Source: Leishmania donovani
Lineage: Eukaryota > Euglenozoa > Kinetoplastea > Trypanosomatida > Trypanosomatidae
Reading direction: 5' to 3'
Length of the DNA stretch: 64,000 nucleotides
Assembly (NCBI RefSeq): GCF_000227135.1
Contig: NC_018256.1
Span: forward strand, 633,485-697,484
The position numbers were made by a program, and so were the translations under genes. The notes under the pieces are model-generated. The model saw only the letters and a program-made list of their open reading frames with translations. It was not told the DNA's origin and made no database searches. This document shows, one piece after another, positions 12,565 to 22,018 of this stretch (position 1 is the first letter of the stretch; each line of letters begins with the position of its first letter).

Positions 12565-13086
12565 ATGCGCACTCGCGCAACTGCTGATAATCAAAGCCCA
12601 CGCCCATGCACACACGCACACGCACACGCACACGCGCAGGCAGATATGTATGAAGACACACAGAAGCACAAGCAGCCACGGAACAACGTGCACACAACCG
12701 AACTCACAACAGAAACAAAGCGTGCATATACAAGCGCGCGTTGACGCTTTTTTTTTCTTTTCTTATGTGTGCCGCCGCTTTTTTTTTTTCTTGTCTTCTG
12801 TGTGCCGCCGTTTTTATCCCTCTTTGAGTTGTTTGTTTATTTTCTTTCCGCAATGTTGTCGTTCTCCTTCGCTGTTTTATTTTTCTGTGCGAGCTTGGCA
12901 TGCTGGCGTTTTGCAGTGCGGTTGTGCTTCACGTTTGGGTTTTGGTTTTGTGTGGGTGTGCGGGTGTGCGGCATCTATGTGCATGTCTCTTTCTTTCTGT
13001 GTGTGCTTGCGTATGGTTAGTTGGGCTGGCGGTTTGCTTTTAAAGGCTTTGCTGCTTGATTTTGGCTGATTCTGTTCATCTTCGCT

Positions 13087-13124
13087 ACTCGGATGCATTT
13101 TTTTTATGTGTCTTCTCTCTCTAG
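13087..13124 (+). promoter_or_regulatory. candidate splice acceptor inside the 10.3 kb gap
   Basis: A T-run and CT-rich tract ends in the AG at 13123-13124. It is followed by an abrupt change to mixed, purine-containing sequence running to about 14040. This is the clearest acceptor-like site in the gap and may mark the 5' end of an unannotated transcript. Confidence 0.4.
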
Positions 13125-13333
13125 GGTGCAACAGAGCCTACGCGAACAAGAGCGAGAGCGAGCGGAGCGCGACACCGCCGTCACAGAGGAAGTTGCCCAT
13201 GCCGTAGCGCGTGGCCGTTGAGGTAGTGTTGCGGCTTCTTGTCTCTTCTTCTATGTTTTTTGCGTTGCTCTCCGGATGAGGAGAAGGCTGAAAACGCGAA
13301 GGCGCTGGTAACACAAGCACAGAAAAGGATGAA

Positions 13334-13561
13334 ATGGCTGAAGGTGACATACACGTCGGAAACAAACAAGCAAACAAAGACATCAGCATAAACATAAGCG
13401 GCTTGTCTCTCTCTGTGTGTGGGGAAGGGGAGGGTGTGGCGCTCTTCTTCGAAGCAAAGGTGCAACTAGGGGCCGCTTGCGAGTGCGTGCAGATTGCATG
13501 GTCGGATGCGATGGCGTTGCTTCGGGACAGAGAGAGATACAACTGCTGCCTTCCTGTGTAG
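13334..13561 (+). CDS. possible small protein, unverified
   Basis: A 75-codon ORF lies about 210 nt downstream of the strong acceptor-like site at 13124. Its product is not a low-complexity string, unlike nearly all other frames in the gap: it has mixed acidic, basic and hydrophobic residues and five cysteines. I recognise no domain. Third-position GC is only moderate, below the known genes of this window. It may well be chance; protein or ribosome-footprint evidence would decide. Confidence 0.15.
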   Translation: MAEGDIHVGNKQANKDISINISGLSLSVCGEGEGVALFFEAKVQLGAACECVQIAWSDAMALLRDRERYNCCLPV

Positions 13562-14045
13562 GCGCGCCGCAAGAGAAGGAAGGGAGTGAGGCTGGCGGGG
13601 GGCACTTCGGCCTATTCGGCTGTGTATAGTGACAGAGAGGCGCATATGGGAGCAGTATGGTGCGCGGTCACCTTCTTGTCCTCCTGCGCGTTGCCCTACA
13701 CGCTCGATGCTAGCGCTCTGTAACGATCCCGTGTTCCACTGGACAGTTCTTGACGCGGTGCTTGACTAACATACGGTCACCCTTCGCCAAACAGGCGTGT
13801 AGGGCGTGCCTCTCACCTCCCTCGCCTCGACATTGTGGACGTCTCTCTTCTCCATCAAGTGGAAGGCACACCGTGCTCAGATTCCCTATCTGAACTTCAC
13901 ACTCTCCCTCTATCACCTTATTTTCACGTTTTGTCGATGCACTCGCTGCTCTGAACGGGGTCTTTGCGTGAAGGACGAACAACAGCAAAGGTCAGACGAA
14001 CCTATTCCTACATACACGCACACGCCCACTCAGGCACACATGAGA

Positions 14046-14133
14046 CATCACCCACTCACCCCCCTCGCCCTCCCATCATCGATCCCGTTCACCTCTATCC
14101 CTCCCGTCGTTATCGGTCGATCATCCTTCACAG
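14046..14133 (+). promoter_or_regulatory. spliced-leader acceptor of the LYAR-like gene
   Basis: A polypyrimidine-rich tract (14046-14130) ends in CACAG, with AG at 14132-14133. That is 48 nt upstream of the ATG at 14181. This spacing is typical of trypanosomatid acceptors. Confidence 0.6.
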
Positions 14134-14180
14134 ACATACACGCTAAAACGGGGCAGTAGAAGTTTTTTTTTGCGGTTATT

Positions 14181-15131
14181 ATGGTGTCGTTTACGTGCAA
14201 CTACTGCCAGGATGTGGTGAAGAAGCCGAAGGTGCAGAGCCATGCATATGCCTGCGGTTGCGATACCTTCACCTGCGTCGATTGCATGCAGTTGTTCGAC
14301 TTAGGCACCGTCAAGGGGCACACGTCCTGCGTGACGGAGGAGGAGAAGTACCAAGGAAAGTGGAAGGAAAAGCTCAGGAACGGCAGCAAGGCCGCCAAGT
14401 TGGCGGAAGCGCCACGCAGCGGTATTGGGCGCCAGCCGCGTGCGCCAATGAACGACCTCAGCTCTTCTGATGACAGCAGCGACGGCGACTGGGTGACCCA
14501 GAGCAGCGGTAAGGGTGCAGGTGCATCCAACGGACACCAAAAGCCAAGCGCGATCGCGTACCGCAAGCGCCCGTGTCCTGGCTTGTGCCTCTCCTCTTCC
14601 GACGACGAGGGGATGGGAAGAGGTGTCCCCACAGCGCCGGTGGCACCTGCGCACAAGAAGGCAAAAACGGTTTGCTCAGCCTCCTCGACGCCGTCGTCGG
14701 CGCTACCGGAGGCTGCGCCTGTCCTGACGGAGCGGTCGCCTGCAAACTGGAAGCCTGGAGCGAAGAAGGGCACCGCATCGCCTGCCGCCTCGGTGCCGCA
14801 CCGTCGGCCCAAGGAGGTGAAGGACGAGGGAGAATGCAAGGTGACACATCCCGGCAAGAAGGATACGCCACTGCTCCTGCCGCGTTCCACGATGTCGAGG
14901 GACTGCATGGTGCCCACCTTCCTGTTAGGCACCAGCGAAGAGGTGGCTGACATCGTGGCAGACGTCCTGCGCAACAGCGGTGTCTCCTCCATGCGCACCA
15001 AGGATGTTGCGAAGGAGCTCGTGGAGCGGTACGCTAAGCGAATTGCTAAGTCGGTGCGCCACGCGGTGGAGACAGCGGCCGAATTGGGTGCCTTGAAGAT
15101 CGACAGCGAGGGCAACGTGTCGGTTGCGTAA
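14181..15131 (+). CDS. LYAR-type C2HC zinc-finger nucleolar protein
   Basis: The 316-residue protein opens with the paired C2HC fingers of the LYAR (cell growth-regulating nucleolar protein) family. Finger 1 uses Cys6, Cys9, His21 and Cys25; finger 2 uses Cys32, Cys35, His47 and Cys50. The opening residues MVSFTCNYC and the KGHTSCVTEEEKY stretch after finger 2 match the family layout. The middle (about 75-240) is Ser/Lys/Pro-rich and probably disordered, with acidic SSSDD patches. The last 70 residues are charged and helix-rich and resemble a small winged-helix-like C-terminal domain. LYAR relatives act in the nucleolus in ribosome biogenesis; that role is inferred here. The ATG follows a clean splice acceptor by 48 nt. 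Confidence 0.9.
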   Translation: MVSFTCNYCQDVVKKPKVQSHAYACGCDTFTCVDCMQLFDLGTVKGHTSCVTEEEKYQGKWKEKLRNGSKAAKLAEAPRSGIGRQPRAPMNDLSSSDDSSDGDWVTQSSGKGAGASNGHQKPSAIAYRKRPCPGLCLSSSDDEGMGRGVPTAPVAPAHKKAKTVCSASSTPSSALPEAAPVLTERSPANWKPGAKKGTASPAASVPHRRPKEVKDEGECKVTHPGKKDTPLLLPRSTMSRDCMVPTFLLGTSEEVADIVADVLRNSGVSSMRTKDVAKELVERYAKRIAKSVRHAVETAAELGALKIDSEGNVSVA

Positions 15132-18100
15132 GACAAACACGTGCGTGGCGAGTAGTGGAGTCGTTTGAACACAGCTGTGCCGTGTGGCATCGGGGTGTGA
15201 ACATTTTGACAGCGCTGTTATGCGGCGCTGCCTCTGCACTTGTCTCTGGCGCGGTGTGGTACGTTTTTGATCGAGAACACAGAAGAAAACTCTGCATTAA
15301 CGCGTAAGTGTAACGGCATGCGGGGCGCCAGTGGTCGGGGTCACCTTCAACACGACACCATCGTTGTCGTCTTTGACCGTCCTACGGTGGTGATGTTGCT
15401 GCCCGTCTCTCTGTCTCTCACGCATATTCTGCGTCACAATGTGTGCTTGCTTGCGTGCGTGTGTGTATACATGTCGAGCACACCTTCGGCTAACACGAAA
15501 AACAAAACAAACAATAGTAAGGCAGCGGAGAACAGGCGTAGACTTGCAAGTGTGAGGTCGGCGAGGCCATAAATTCATGCCGACGGCACACGCAAGATAG
15601 AGGTTGGAGTGCCTTTTCGACAGTCTCGAAGTGGGCCTCCGTCATTGCAGTGTGTGCTGTCCTTTTTTGTTGCTGTTTTACCTCTGGCAGCATGCATGAG
15701 ACTTTGCAGCTGCTAGGGAGCGTCGCCGTTACAACGCAGTACTGCCAGAACGTCTCTCTCTCTCTTGCTTTGTCGGCCTTATCCCAGTATTCAGTACCAC
15801 GGCACCGGCCTATTAGTATCACGCAGAACCTAAACGACTCTCGACAGGATGAGGGCCGCCTCTTGGGGGTGGGATAAAGGCGAGAGAGTGGGAAAGGGTC
15901 GAGAAGACACACAGTCGCACCGGATAGACGTCGCTGTGGCACCTTTACTTTTTGGCGGTGGGTGGTGGCTGAACGCACACTCGCGGTCGCACGCCCGTGC
16001 GCTTGCAGCTTAGCTGAGTAGGCACACTGTAAGCCACAGGCGTTTGTGTGTGCTGTCGCCTGTTTGCTTCTCTTCAGCCTCTTCCTTCTTTTTCCCCCCT
16101 TTTCTCTCTTCCTCGCTGCCGGCTGCCGCACTGGGAACTTTTCTTCATACCCGTCCTTCACGTGCCGGCTGATGCTCACCTTAGCATGCACCCACGAACA
16201 TACTCGTGCAGTAAGCGAAGAGGGAAGTCATCCGCATTCACGTGTTCGTCCGCGCGCCTGCCGTAGCTTGCCTCATCATCGAGCGTCTTTACACAGACAT
16301 AAATAAGAAAGAGGGGCATCCGGCATCACTCGCGCAGAATCACAGAACGAACATTCGCCATATAAGCGACGCATCCTGGAGAAGAAAGCAGAGCACCGGC
16401 TAGGGAGGGGGTTGCCTGCCTGGGCACTCGCATTTTTTTTTCCGTGGTTCCCGAGGCAAAAGCGGAGTCGGAGCAAGTGGAAAGGTGAGCACCAAAGTAG
16501 ACGCTCACCTGCCCAACGTTCCGGCCAGCACTGCCAGAGAGAAGAGTCACTAACTTCACCTCCCCCCTTTCTCTCCCTCTCACTCCCCATTATTGTGGTT
16601 TGACACGAAGTCCTCGCTTGTGTGTGTGCTTGCGTTGTTGGCAACAAAGAAGGAGCATTCAACGAAGACAGTACATCTTCCTCTTCCGCCTTCACGTATT
16701 ACCCATCCTTTCTTCTCACTGCAGCTCGTTCTGACTCCTTCCCACTCCTCTCTCTTTTCTGTCGCCACATACGCCGACGCACGCATCCCCCTGAGACCCA
16801 TCATACACGCCCCTAAGCGTTTCAAACGGAGAGAGGGAGGCATACACGTTTTTTGTTTTGTGCTTGCTCTCTTTTTCCCACCTTTTCCGGTTCCTCATTC
16901 TTTTTCCTCTTCCTTCTCCGAGCTTGCTTGCTATCACACACATCGATTTGTTTCTTATTAGTGTTCTTTCCTTGTGCATTGCTCTTGACATGTGAGGGGC
17001 GCACGTGCTTGTTTTTGGTGGCTCGTTGGTTTCTCTTCTCCCTTACTCACTCCTACACGCCCCCCCCCCCCGCGCACGGGTTCATTACGACGGCGACTAC
17101 ACACGCGTGCCGGGTCTCTCACGCAGACAGGCAAGCAAAGGAGACGAATGGCTATCGTCCCTCCCTTTTTTTTACCAGCCCATCTGCGATTTTTTTTTTG
17201 CTTCTTGGTGGTGGGGGCTCTCCTTTCCTTTTTGAATGCTTCTTGTCATTGCAGTTTCTCCCCACCCCTTCGTGACTCTCTCATAAGCGTCTATACACAT
17301 ATATCCACATACACATATACATACATATCGTTTAGTTGTCTGACTATCTGAACTCCTGTCAGAGGGTCCTTTCCTTCTCCATACTTTCTCTTCTTTTAGT
17401 ACTTTGCAGTACGCCGAGGAAAGAAAACTTAAAAGTGAGGGAGAGAGAGGGAGCTTACCTGCAAAAGAGAAAGGCGCGATACGTAAAGACATAAATATCT
17501 TGCTTGCGTGTCTTGTGTCTTGTGTGTGCGCGCGCGTGCGTGTTGAGGGTGAGCGTGAGAGAGAGAGACGCAACAAGAGAAACAAAAAAAAAAACACAAC
17601 AGGAACGAAGGTTCCGAGCTCACTTGATAGTCCGTGTGCTTTCCATCTTCTTGCATACCCGCACCCGCCGTTCCCCTTCTTCTCTCCCTTCTTTGCTTTC
17701 GTTTTGTTTTGCTTTCTTCCTTTGTTGTTGTTCTCCCTCTTCTTTTGCTAACTCACTCTGTCTTGCTCTGAGTGTCTCCCTGTTCTCCGACACTGCCTTA
17801 CACACGTCATCATCTACGCCTCCTCTTCGTTGCGTGTGCCTTGTCTTTGTGCCTCTTTTGATTGTGCTCCTGCGTTTCGTTAGTTTCATTTTTTGTTTTC
17901 GTGTTTTTTTTTGCTTTTTGCTTTTAGTTTTTAATGTTTTAATTTTTTTCCGCCTCTCCTTTCTCACTTGCCTTCGTTAGTGTACATTTTTATCGTTTAC
18001 ACACTCACACATATACGTGTATACATGTGTATACACGTGTACATGCGTATGTAAAGGCGTTCACGCTCATGCTTGGACTCATACGCATGCATATGCGTTT

Positions 18101-18232
18101 GTGAGGTTTGCGTTGTAAGACACAGCATGATTATTTATATTTTTGTTTTCTGCTTCGTCCCTCTCCTCCTCCAGCCTCCTCCCTCTTTTTTTTTCTCTCG
18201 TTGATTCGTGTGCGCCCCTCTGGGTACTGCGT
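15132..18232 (+). other. 3.1 kb intergenic region
   Basis: No gene is supported. The first 1.2 kb is of mixed composition (probable 3'UTR). From about 16050 onward it is strongly T/C-rich. A perfect 10-bp inverted repeat lies at 18015-18038. Polypyrimidine tracts at about 17930-17975 and 18150-18200 are possible acceptor regions for the following gene, but no AG stands between the second tract and the ATG at 18233, so an upstream AG (about 17979 or 18124) is more likely used. Confidence 0.65.
18015..18038. repeat. perfect 10-bp inverted repeat with 4-nt loop
   Basis: ACGTGTATAC (18015-18024) is followed by ATGT and then by its reverse complement (18029-18038). It would form a 10-bp hairpin in RNA or a small cruciform in DNA. 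It lies about 200 nt upstream of the start at 18233. Confidence 0.85.
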
Positions 18233-21200
18233 ATGAATTCGCAGGAGACGCAGTGCAACACTGGCTTGCAGAAGAGCAAGAGCATCTGCCCGCCCCTTCA
18301 GGTTTATAGTGGGCATCATCAGAAGAAGTCGCACCGGCACGGTGCACATCACCCATCATCTCGGGCCACAGGGAACAGGCCTCCTGTCATGATACCGGAC
18401 GTGAAGTTTGAGGTTCGCGACCCCACGTCTTCTTCACCGTTGCCTCCAAAGAGCAAACCTCTGGAGCAGCCGTCTTCGTCTATCCTCAGAAACATGAGCA
18501 CACCGAGTCCCTCACACACACTCAATGCTTCTGTGAGAACTGGTGATGCCTCGATAACATCATCTACCCCTGTAAAGGACAGATCGATCAACAGCTTGCA
18601 CAGCCGCGCACCAGCGTCACAGGAGCAGCGGCAGCACTCACTGCCAACCTTCCGTGAGGCAGAGCTGCCGCTGCCACCGAGGAAGAACAGTGATACTCGC
18701 CCCTTGCGCCGCCCAAGCAGGGTGCCGCGCGACGTCGAGGATGTCGTGAACGCACCTCTTCCGCCGTGCCGCGCCTCGCCGCAAGGGCCGACACAGGATT
18801 CACGGGGAGCTAGGGCAGGCTTGGATGACAACGGCGTGCATGTGCACATGTCAGAAACTGCCTTGATGTCAATTTTGCCCGTGGAGGCCACGCTCACGGC
18901 GGACGCGACAGATGGCCGGGTGTCGGGGGAAAAGCGGAGCTTCCCTACACTCCGCGTGCCTCATCAAAAGCAGGCAGACCCCCGAGCGATACATCGTCGC
19001 GACGACATCGGCAGCAGCAGCAGCACCCCGCGCGCCACCGGCGAGCAGAGAGCGCTCGACCCCAGCATCACAGCGCTGGAGTCGGAGACGGTCACTGCGC
19101 ATGCGATGCAAGCGAGCGCTGTCACTGGGAGCGGCACCGCACTTCAGCCCCATCCCCCCTTGACCTCCGTCCCTCTCGCATCTCGCCATCCAACCGTGGT
19201 GGAGGTGCTGCGGCGGCCGCAGCCCGCGCCGTCTGCACACGCGGGCAGTCCGCAATCTCGTGCGTTAGAGGCCCTCGGCCGCTCTGCTTTGGCTGGGCCG
19301 ATCTCCGATACCTCCCGGATGCCCGCAACCGACTCCGGCGCGTCCGAAGGCAACCATCTACTCGGGCTACTGAGTCCACACCCGCCGGCCTCGCTGAGAC
19401 CACTCGACACCGAGGAGGTCAACGGGGGCTGCGACGGCGGCTTGCAGGTTCCGCCTCCGTGCTCGTCATCGCGGCCGCAGAGCTCTCTCAGCTGCCTGAT
19501 TTCAACGGAAGACGGGACGGAGGGCAAGAGCCGCGTCGACAGCTGCGTGATGGTCTGCGACACGCAGCACTTACCCCAGTCGGACAGCGAGTGCCTCTCC
19601 ACGCCATCGTCGACGTGCCGCCGCTCGGCGTACAGCGTCAACGCCTCCCGAAACATGCTTGAAATGTTGCCCCTCACTGACTCTTTCGTTGCACGCGCTG
19701 AGATGCCGAGCGCGTGCGTTCGCGCAAGGCCGACGCGTCCTCTCGGTCGTCGCACGCGCTCGGGCATCGCCGGCTTGCTGACGAGTTTTGGCACTCCAGC
19801 CGGCACGACGAGCTCCAGCGCCAGCGTCCTCGAGCACGGCGTCGCGGCGATGCGGCGCGGCAACAGCGCCCGAACGCGGCCGTCGACGCTCGAGCCTCCT
19901 CCCACCCGCAGCAGCGGGAGCGCCAGCAGGGCCACTATGCGCGTTGCCGAAACCAGTCACGTATTGGGCACAGCACCCCGGCCACCACCTTCCCTCTCCT
20001 CGGCCACCGAGGAAAAAGAAGACCAAGCCCGTGAGCAGCCGCCGAGTCGTGACTCTCAGAAGACCTGCAATGCGCCTGCCCTGACCACGCCTCACTCTCC
20101 GCATCACCCGGCTGCGCACACCTTGACTTTGAAAGCGCCAATCAGTGACTGCGGCGTGGCCCAGTCGGGCATCGCGGCATGTGCGCGGAGGAAGTCCATG
20201 GAAGACCAGCAGCGGAAGCAGCTGCGCGGTAGTTGTGCCTTGCAGCATCGCGCGCGTCCTGAAATGTGCGGCGCGCCCAACATCGTGGACTCGGTAACAG
20301 CCACCCCTGACGCTGATGCCGCCAGCTGCATTGCTACCACCCCGTCATTCACTTGCACGACGTCACCGCAGGGCAACGCGACTCCGGCAAAGCCAAACAG
20401 CTGCGTGTCCCTTGGCGCCTCAGTAATCTCGCTGGACGACAGCGTCATGGGCGCTTCGCCAGGAGTTGTCGCTGCGGCGGCCGTGACGACCACGTCTGAG
20501 TCCTCCCCGGCAACACCGGCGGCCGAGGGAGAACTGGAGGCTGATGCGCACCACCGAAGCTCGCTCCGCTCGCTGGAGAGGCAGCAGGTGAACCCCTTCC
20601 TCCGCTCCGCTTCGATTCTCTCGATGCGCTCCTCGTCCCTGGGACGCAGTAGCCCAAGCACCGCCGCCGCCGGCGGTCGTAGTGGACGCGGTGGGCGGGG
20701 GCACCACGGCTCCCTGCCGCTATCGTTTGTGAAGGTGCCGCCGCTTGTGTGCGGTGCGCAGGGGTTGTCCTTCTGTTCACTCACCGCCTCCGGCGTTCAA
20801 GCCTGGGTAGAGGAGGGTGCCGTAGATGCGCCGCTTGACGTCTGCGTGACGACGTTGTCGTCGTTGCTCCGCAAGACCGATTCGCAGCTGCGCACGGCAG
20901 ACAGCAGTGTTTGCGGTGGCAGCAACTTGCTGCGGCTGATCCCGCGCAGCGAATGCGCCGCCGGCGTGGGTAGCATCCTTCGACCACGCAGCAGCTTCTG
21001 TTGTTCTCATCTCGGCTTGTCAAGCAGGGCCAAGCGCTCCGGCAGCAGTTCCCTGCAGCGAACGCCACCACCGCCTGGCCCCCCGGTCAACGTCACAAAC
21101 TTCACCAACAACGTCTCGTTTCACCACACCATCTTTCTCAACTCTTCCACGCGGTCAGTAGTGGGGGCGAGCGAGGGCGATGCAGCGTCGGTGGCGACGA

Positions 21201-22018
21201 CGACAACAACGATGACGACCACCGCAGCGCACTCCATTACCCGCTCGAAAGCACGCGTGCTCCTGTCGCCGGTTGGGCAGAGCAGCGCCTACCAGGATGA
21301 AGAGGAGTCCGAAGTGCAGCGCGACGTGATGATCGGCTTCGCTTCCGCTCAGGACGCGACCATCGCAACACGAACAGTGAGCGAGGAGATGCAGCCGAGC
21401 CGCCTCCGTGCCATGGGCGCGATGCTTGAACATCCGGATGCGCCGCCGTTTGCCAAGGCTGCCATTCAGCGTCTTCACATGCGGTGCCCCCAACTACCAC
21501 AAACCCAGTCGCTCGACACGCACTCTTCGCCCGACCTCTTGCGCAGCGGACGAGACGACACCGCCGCGGAAGCGCCAGTGATTGTCACTACGACCACCTC
21601 TATCCACTCATGCCGCTGCATGAGTCATTCTTGCATGGCTAAGCTGCAGAACTCCAGCGCTGCCGCAGTCGGCACAGATGATCCGCGGTCCCAGGAGCTC
21701 TCGGCAACGCCTTTGGATGAGGAGGTGCGAACCGGGCAGTCCAGCGCGTTTCTCATTCCACGCATTTGCCACGATCGCTGCCACCTCTGCGACGTTCACA
21801 AGTACGCCAAGCAGCAACAGCGAACAACGACCGTGTTGTTGGAGTCCGTGAAGGCGATCAAACCGCAACGACAGAACGCGCTTGTGCCACGCAGCATAGT
21901 GGATGCGAACAGATCGGTGGCTGGTTGCCTAACAGCGACAGAGGTGCACCTCCCCAAGGTACTGCCGGTCAAGCGGCCCAACCAACGCTTCTCCATCAAG
22001 CGCCTGCTCGGCCTGTGA
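18233..22018 (+). CDS. large low-complexity protein, function unknown
   Basis: This 1261-residue protein is rich in Ser, Pro, Thr, Ala and Arg almost throughout and appears largely disordered. I recognise no catalytic or binding domain. Features visible: a histidine-rich patch near the N-terminus (HHQKKSHRHGAHH), many SP/TP dipeptides that could be phosphorylated, an Asn-rich stretch around residue 955 (VNVTNFTNNVSFHHT), and two cysteine clusters in the last 150 residues (SCRCMSHSC and CHDRCHLC) that could bind metal or be modified. The C-terminus is basic. Third-position GC is high, supporting real coding. The open frame extends upstream only through a TTG codon at 18143, so the ATG at 18233 is the proper start. 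It is the last + strand gene before the convergent strand switch. Confidence 0.8.
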   Translation: MNSQETQCNTGLQKSKSICPPLQVYSGHHQKKSHRHGAHHPSSRATGNRPPVMIPDVKFEVRDPTSSSPLPPKSKPLEQPSSSILRNMSTPSPSHTLNASVRTGDASITSSTPVKDRSINSLHSRAPASQEQRQHSLPTFREAELPLPPRKNSDTRPLRRPSRVPRDVEDVVNAPLPPCRASPQGPTQDSRGARAGLDDNGVHVHMSETALMSILPVEATLTADATDGRVSGEKRSFPTLRVPHQKQADPRAIHRRDDIGSSSSTPRATGEQRALDPSITALESETVTAHAMQASAVTGSGTALQPHPPLTSVPLASRHPTVVEVLRRPQPAPSAHAGSPQSRALEALGRSALAGPISDTSRMPATDSGASEGNHLLGLLSPHPPASLRPLDTEEVNGGCDGGLQVPPPCSSSRPQSSLSCLISTEDGTEGKSRVDSCVMVCDTQHLPQSDSECLSTPSSTCRRSAYSVNASRNMLEMLPLTDSFVARAEMPSACVRARPTRPLGRRTRSGIAGLLTSFGTPAGTTSSSASVLEHGVAAMRRGNSARTRPSTLEPPPTRSSGSASRATMRVAETSHVLGTAPRPPPSLSSATEEKEDQAREQPPSRDSQKTCNAPALTTPHSPHHPAAHTLTLKAPISDCGVAQSGIAACARRKSMEDQQRKQLRGSCALQHRARPEMCGAPNIVDSVTATPDADAASCIATTPSFTCTTSPQGNATPAKPNSCVSLGASVISLDDSVMGASPGVVAAAAVTTTSESSPATPAAEGELEADAHHRSSLRSLERQQVNPFLRSASILSMRSSSLGRSSPSTAAAGGRSGRGGRGHHGSLPLSFVKVPPLVCGAQGLSFCSLTASGVQAWVEEGAVDAPLDVCVTTLSSLLRKTDSQLRTADSSVCGGSNLLRLIPRSECAAGVGSILRPRSSFCCSHLGLSSRAKRSGSSSLQRTPPPPGPPVNVTNFTNNVSFHHTIFLNSSTRSVVGASEGDAASVATTTTTMTTTAAHSITRSKARVLLSPVGQSSAYQDEEESEVQRDVMIGFASAQDATIATRTVSEEMQPSRLRAMGAMLEHPDAPPFAKAAIQRLHMRCPQLPQTQSLDTHSSPDLLRSGRDDTAAEAPVIVTTTTSIHSCRCMSHSCMAKLQNSSAAAVGTDDPRSQELSATPLDEEVRTGQSSAFLIPRICHDRCHLCDVHKYAKQQQRTTTVLLESVKAIKPQRQNALVPRSIVDANRSVAGCLTATEVHLPKVLPVKRPNQRFSIKRLLGL

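Larger units (their letters stand above)
3857..14180 (+). other. 10.3 kb intergenic / 3'UTR region
   Basis: Mostly T/C-rich on the + strand with many homopyrimidine runs and microsatellites. I see no gene of ordinary Leishmania coding character, no tRNA signature and no RRM-like or enzyme motif. Short departures from the pyrimidine bias occur near 9960-10080, 10320-10640, 11290-11530, 11740-11960 and especially 13125-14040. These could be UTR segments or unannotated transcripts. Confidence 0.7.

Noticed and set aside
1508..13221. RRM gene continuing through a 9 kb cis-intron to the exon-like stretch at 13125-13221
   Set aside because: The RRM ORF ends with its own stop at 3856 and no matching donor site was identified; cis-introns are very rare in these organisms.
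14201..15190. 329-codon ORF antisense to the LYAR-like gene
   Set aside because: It mirrors the GC-rich coding strand, has no domain, and runs against the direction of the block.
18143..22018. Start of the large low-complexity protein at 18143
   Set aside because: The codon is TTG within a T-rich tract; the first ATG in frame is at 18233.
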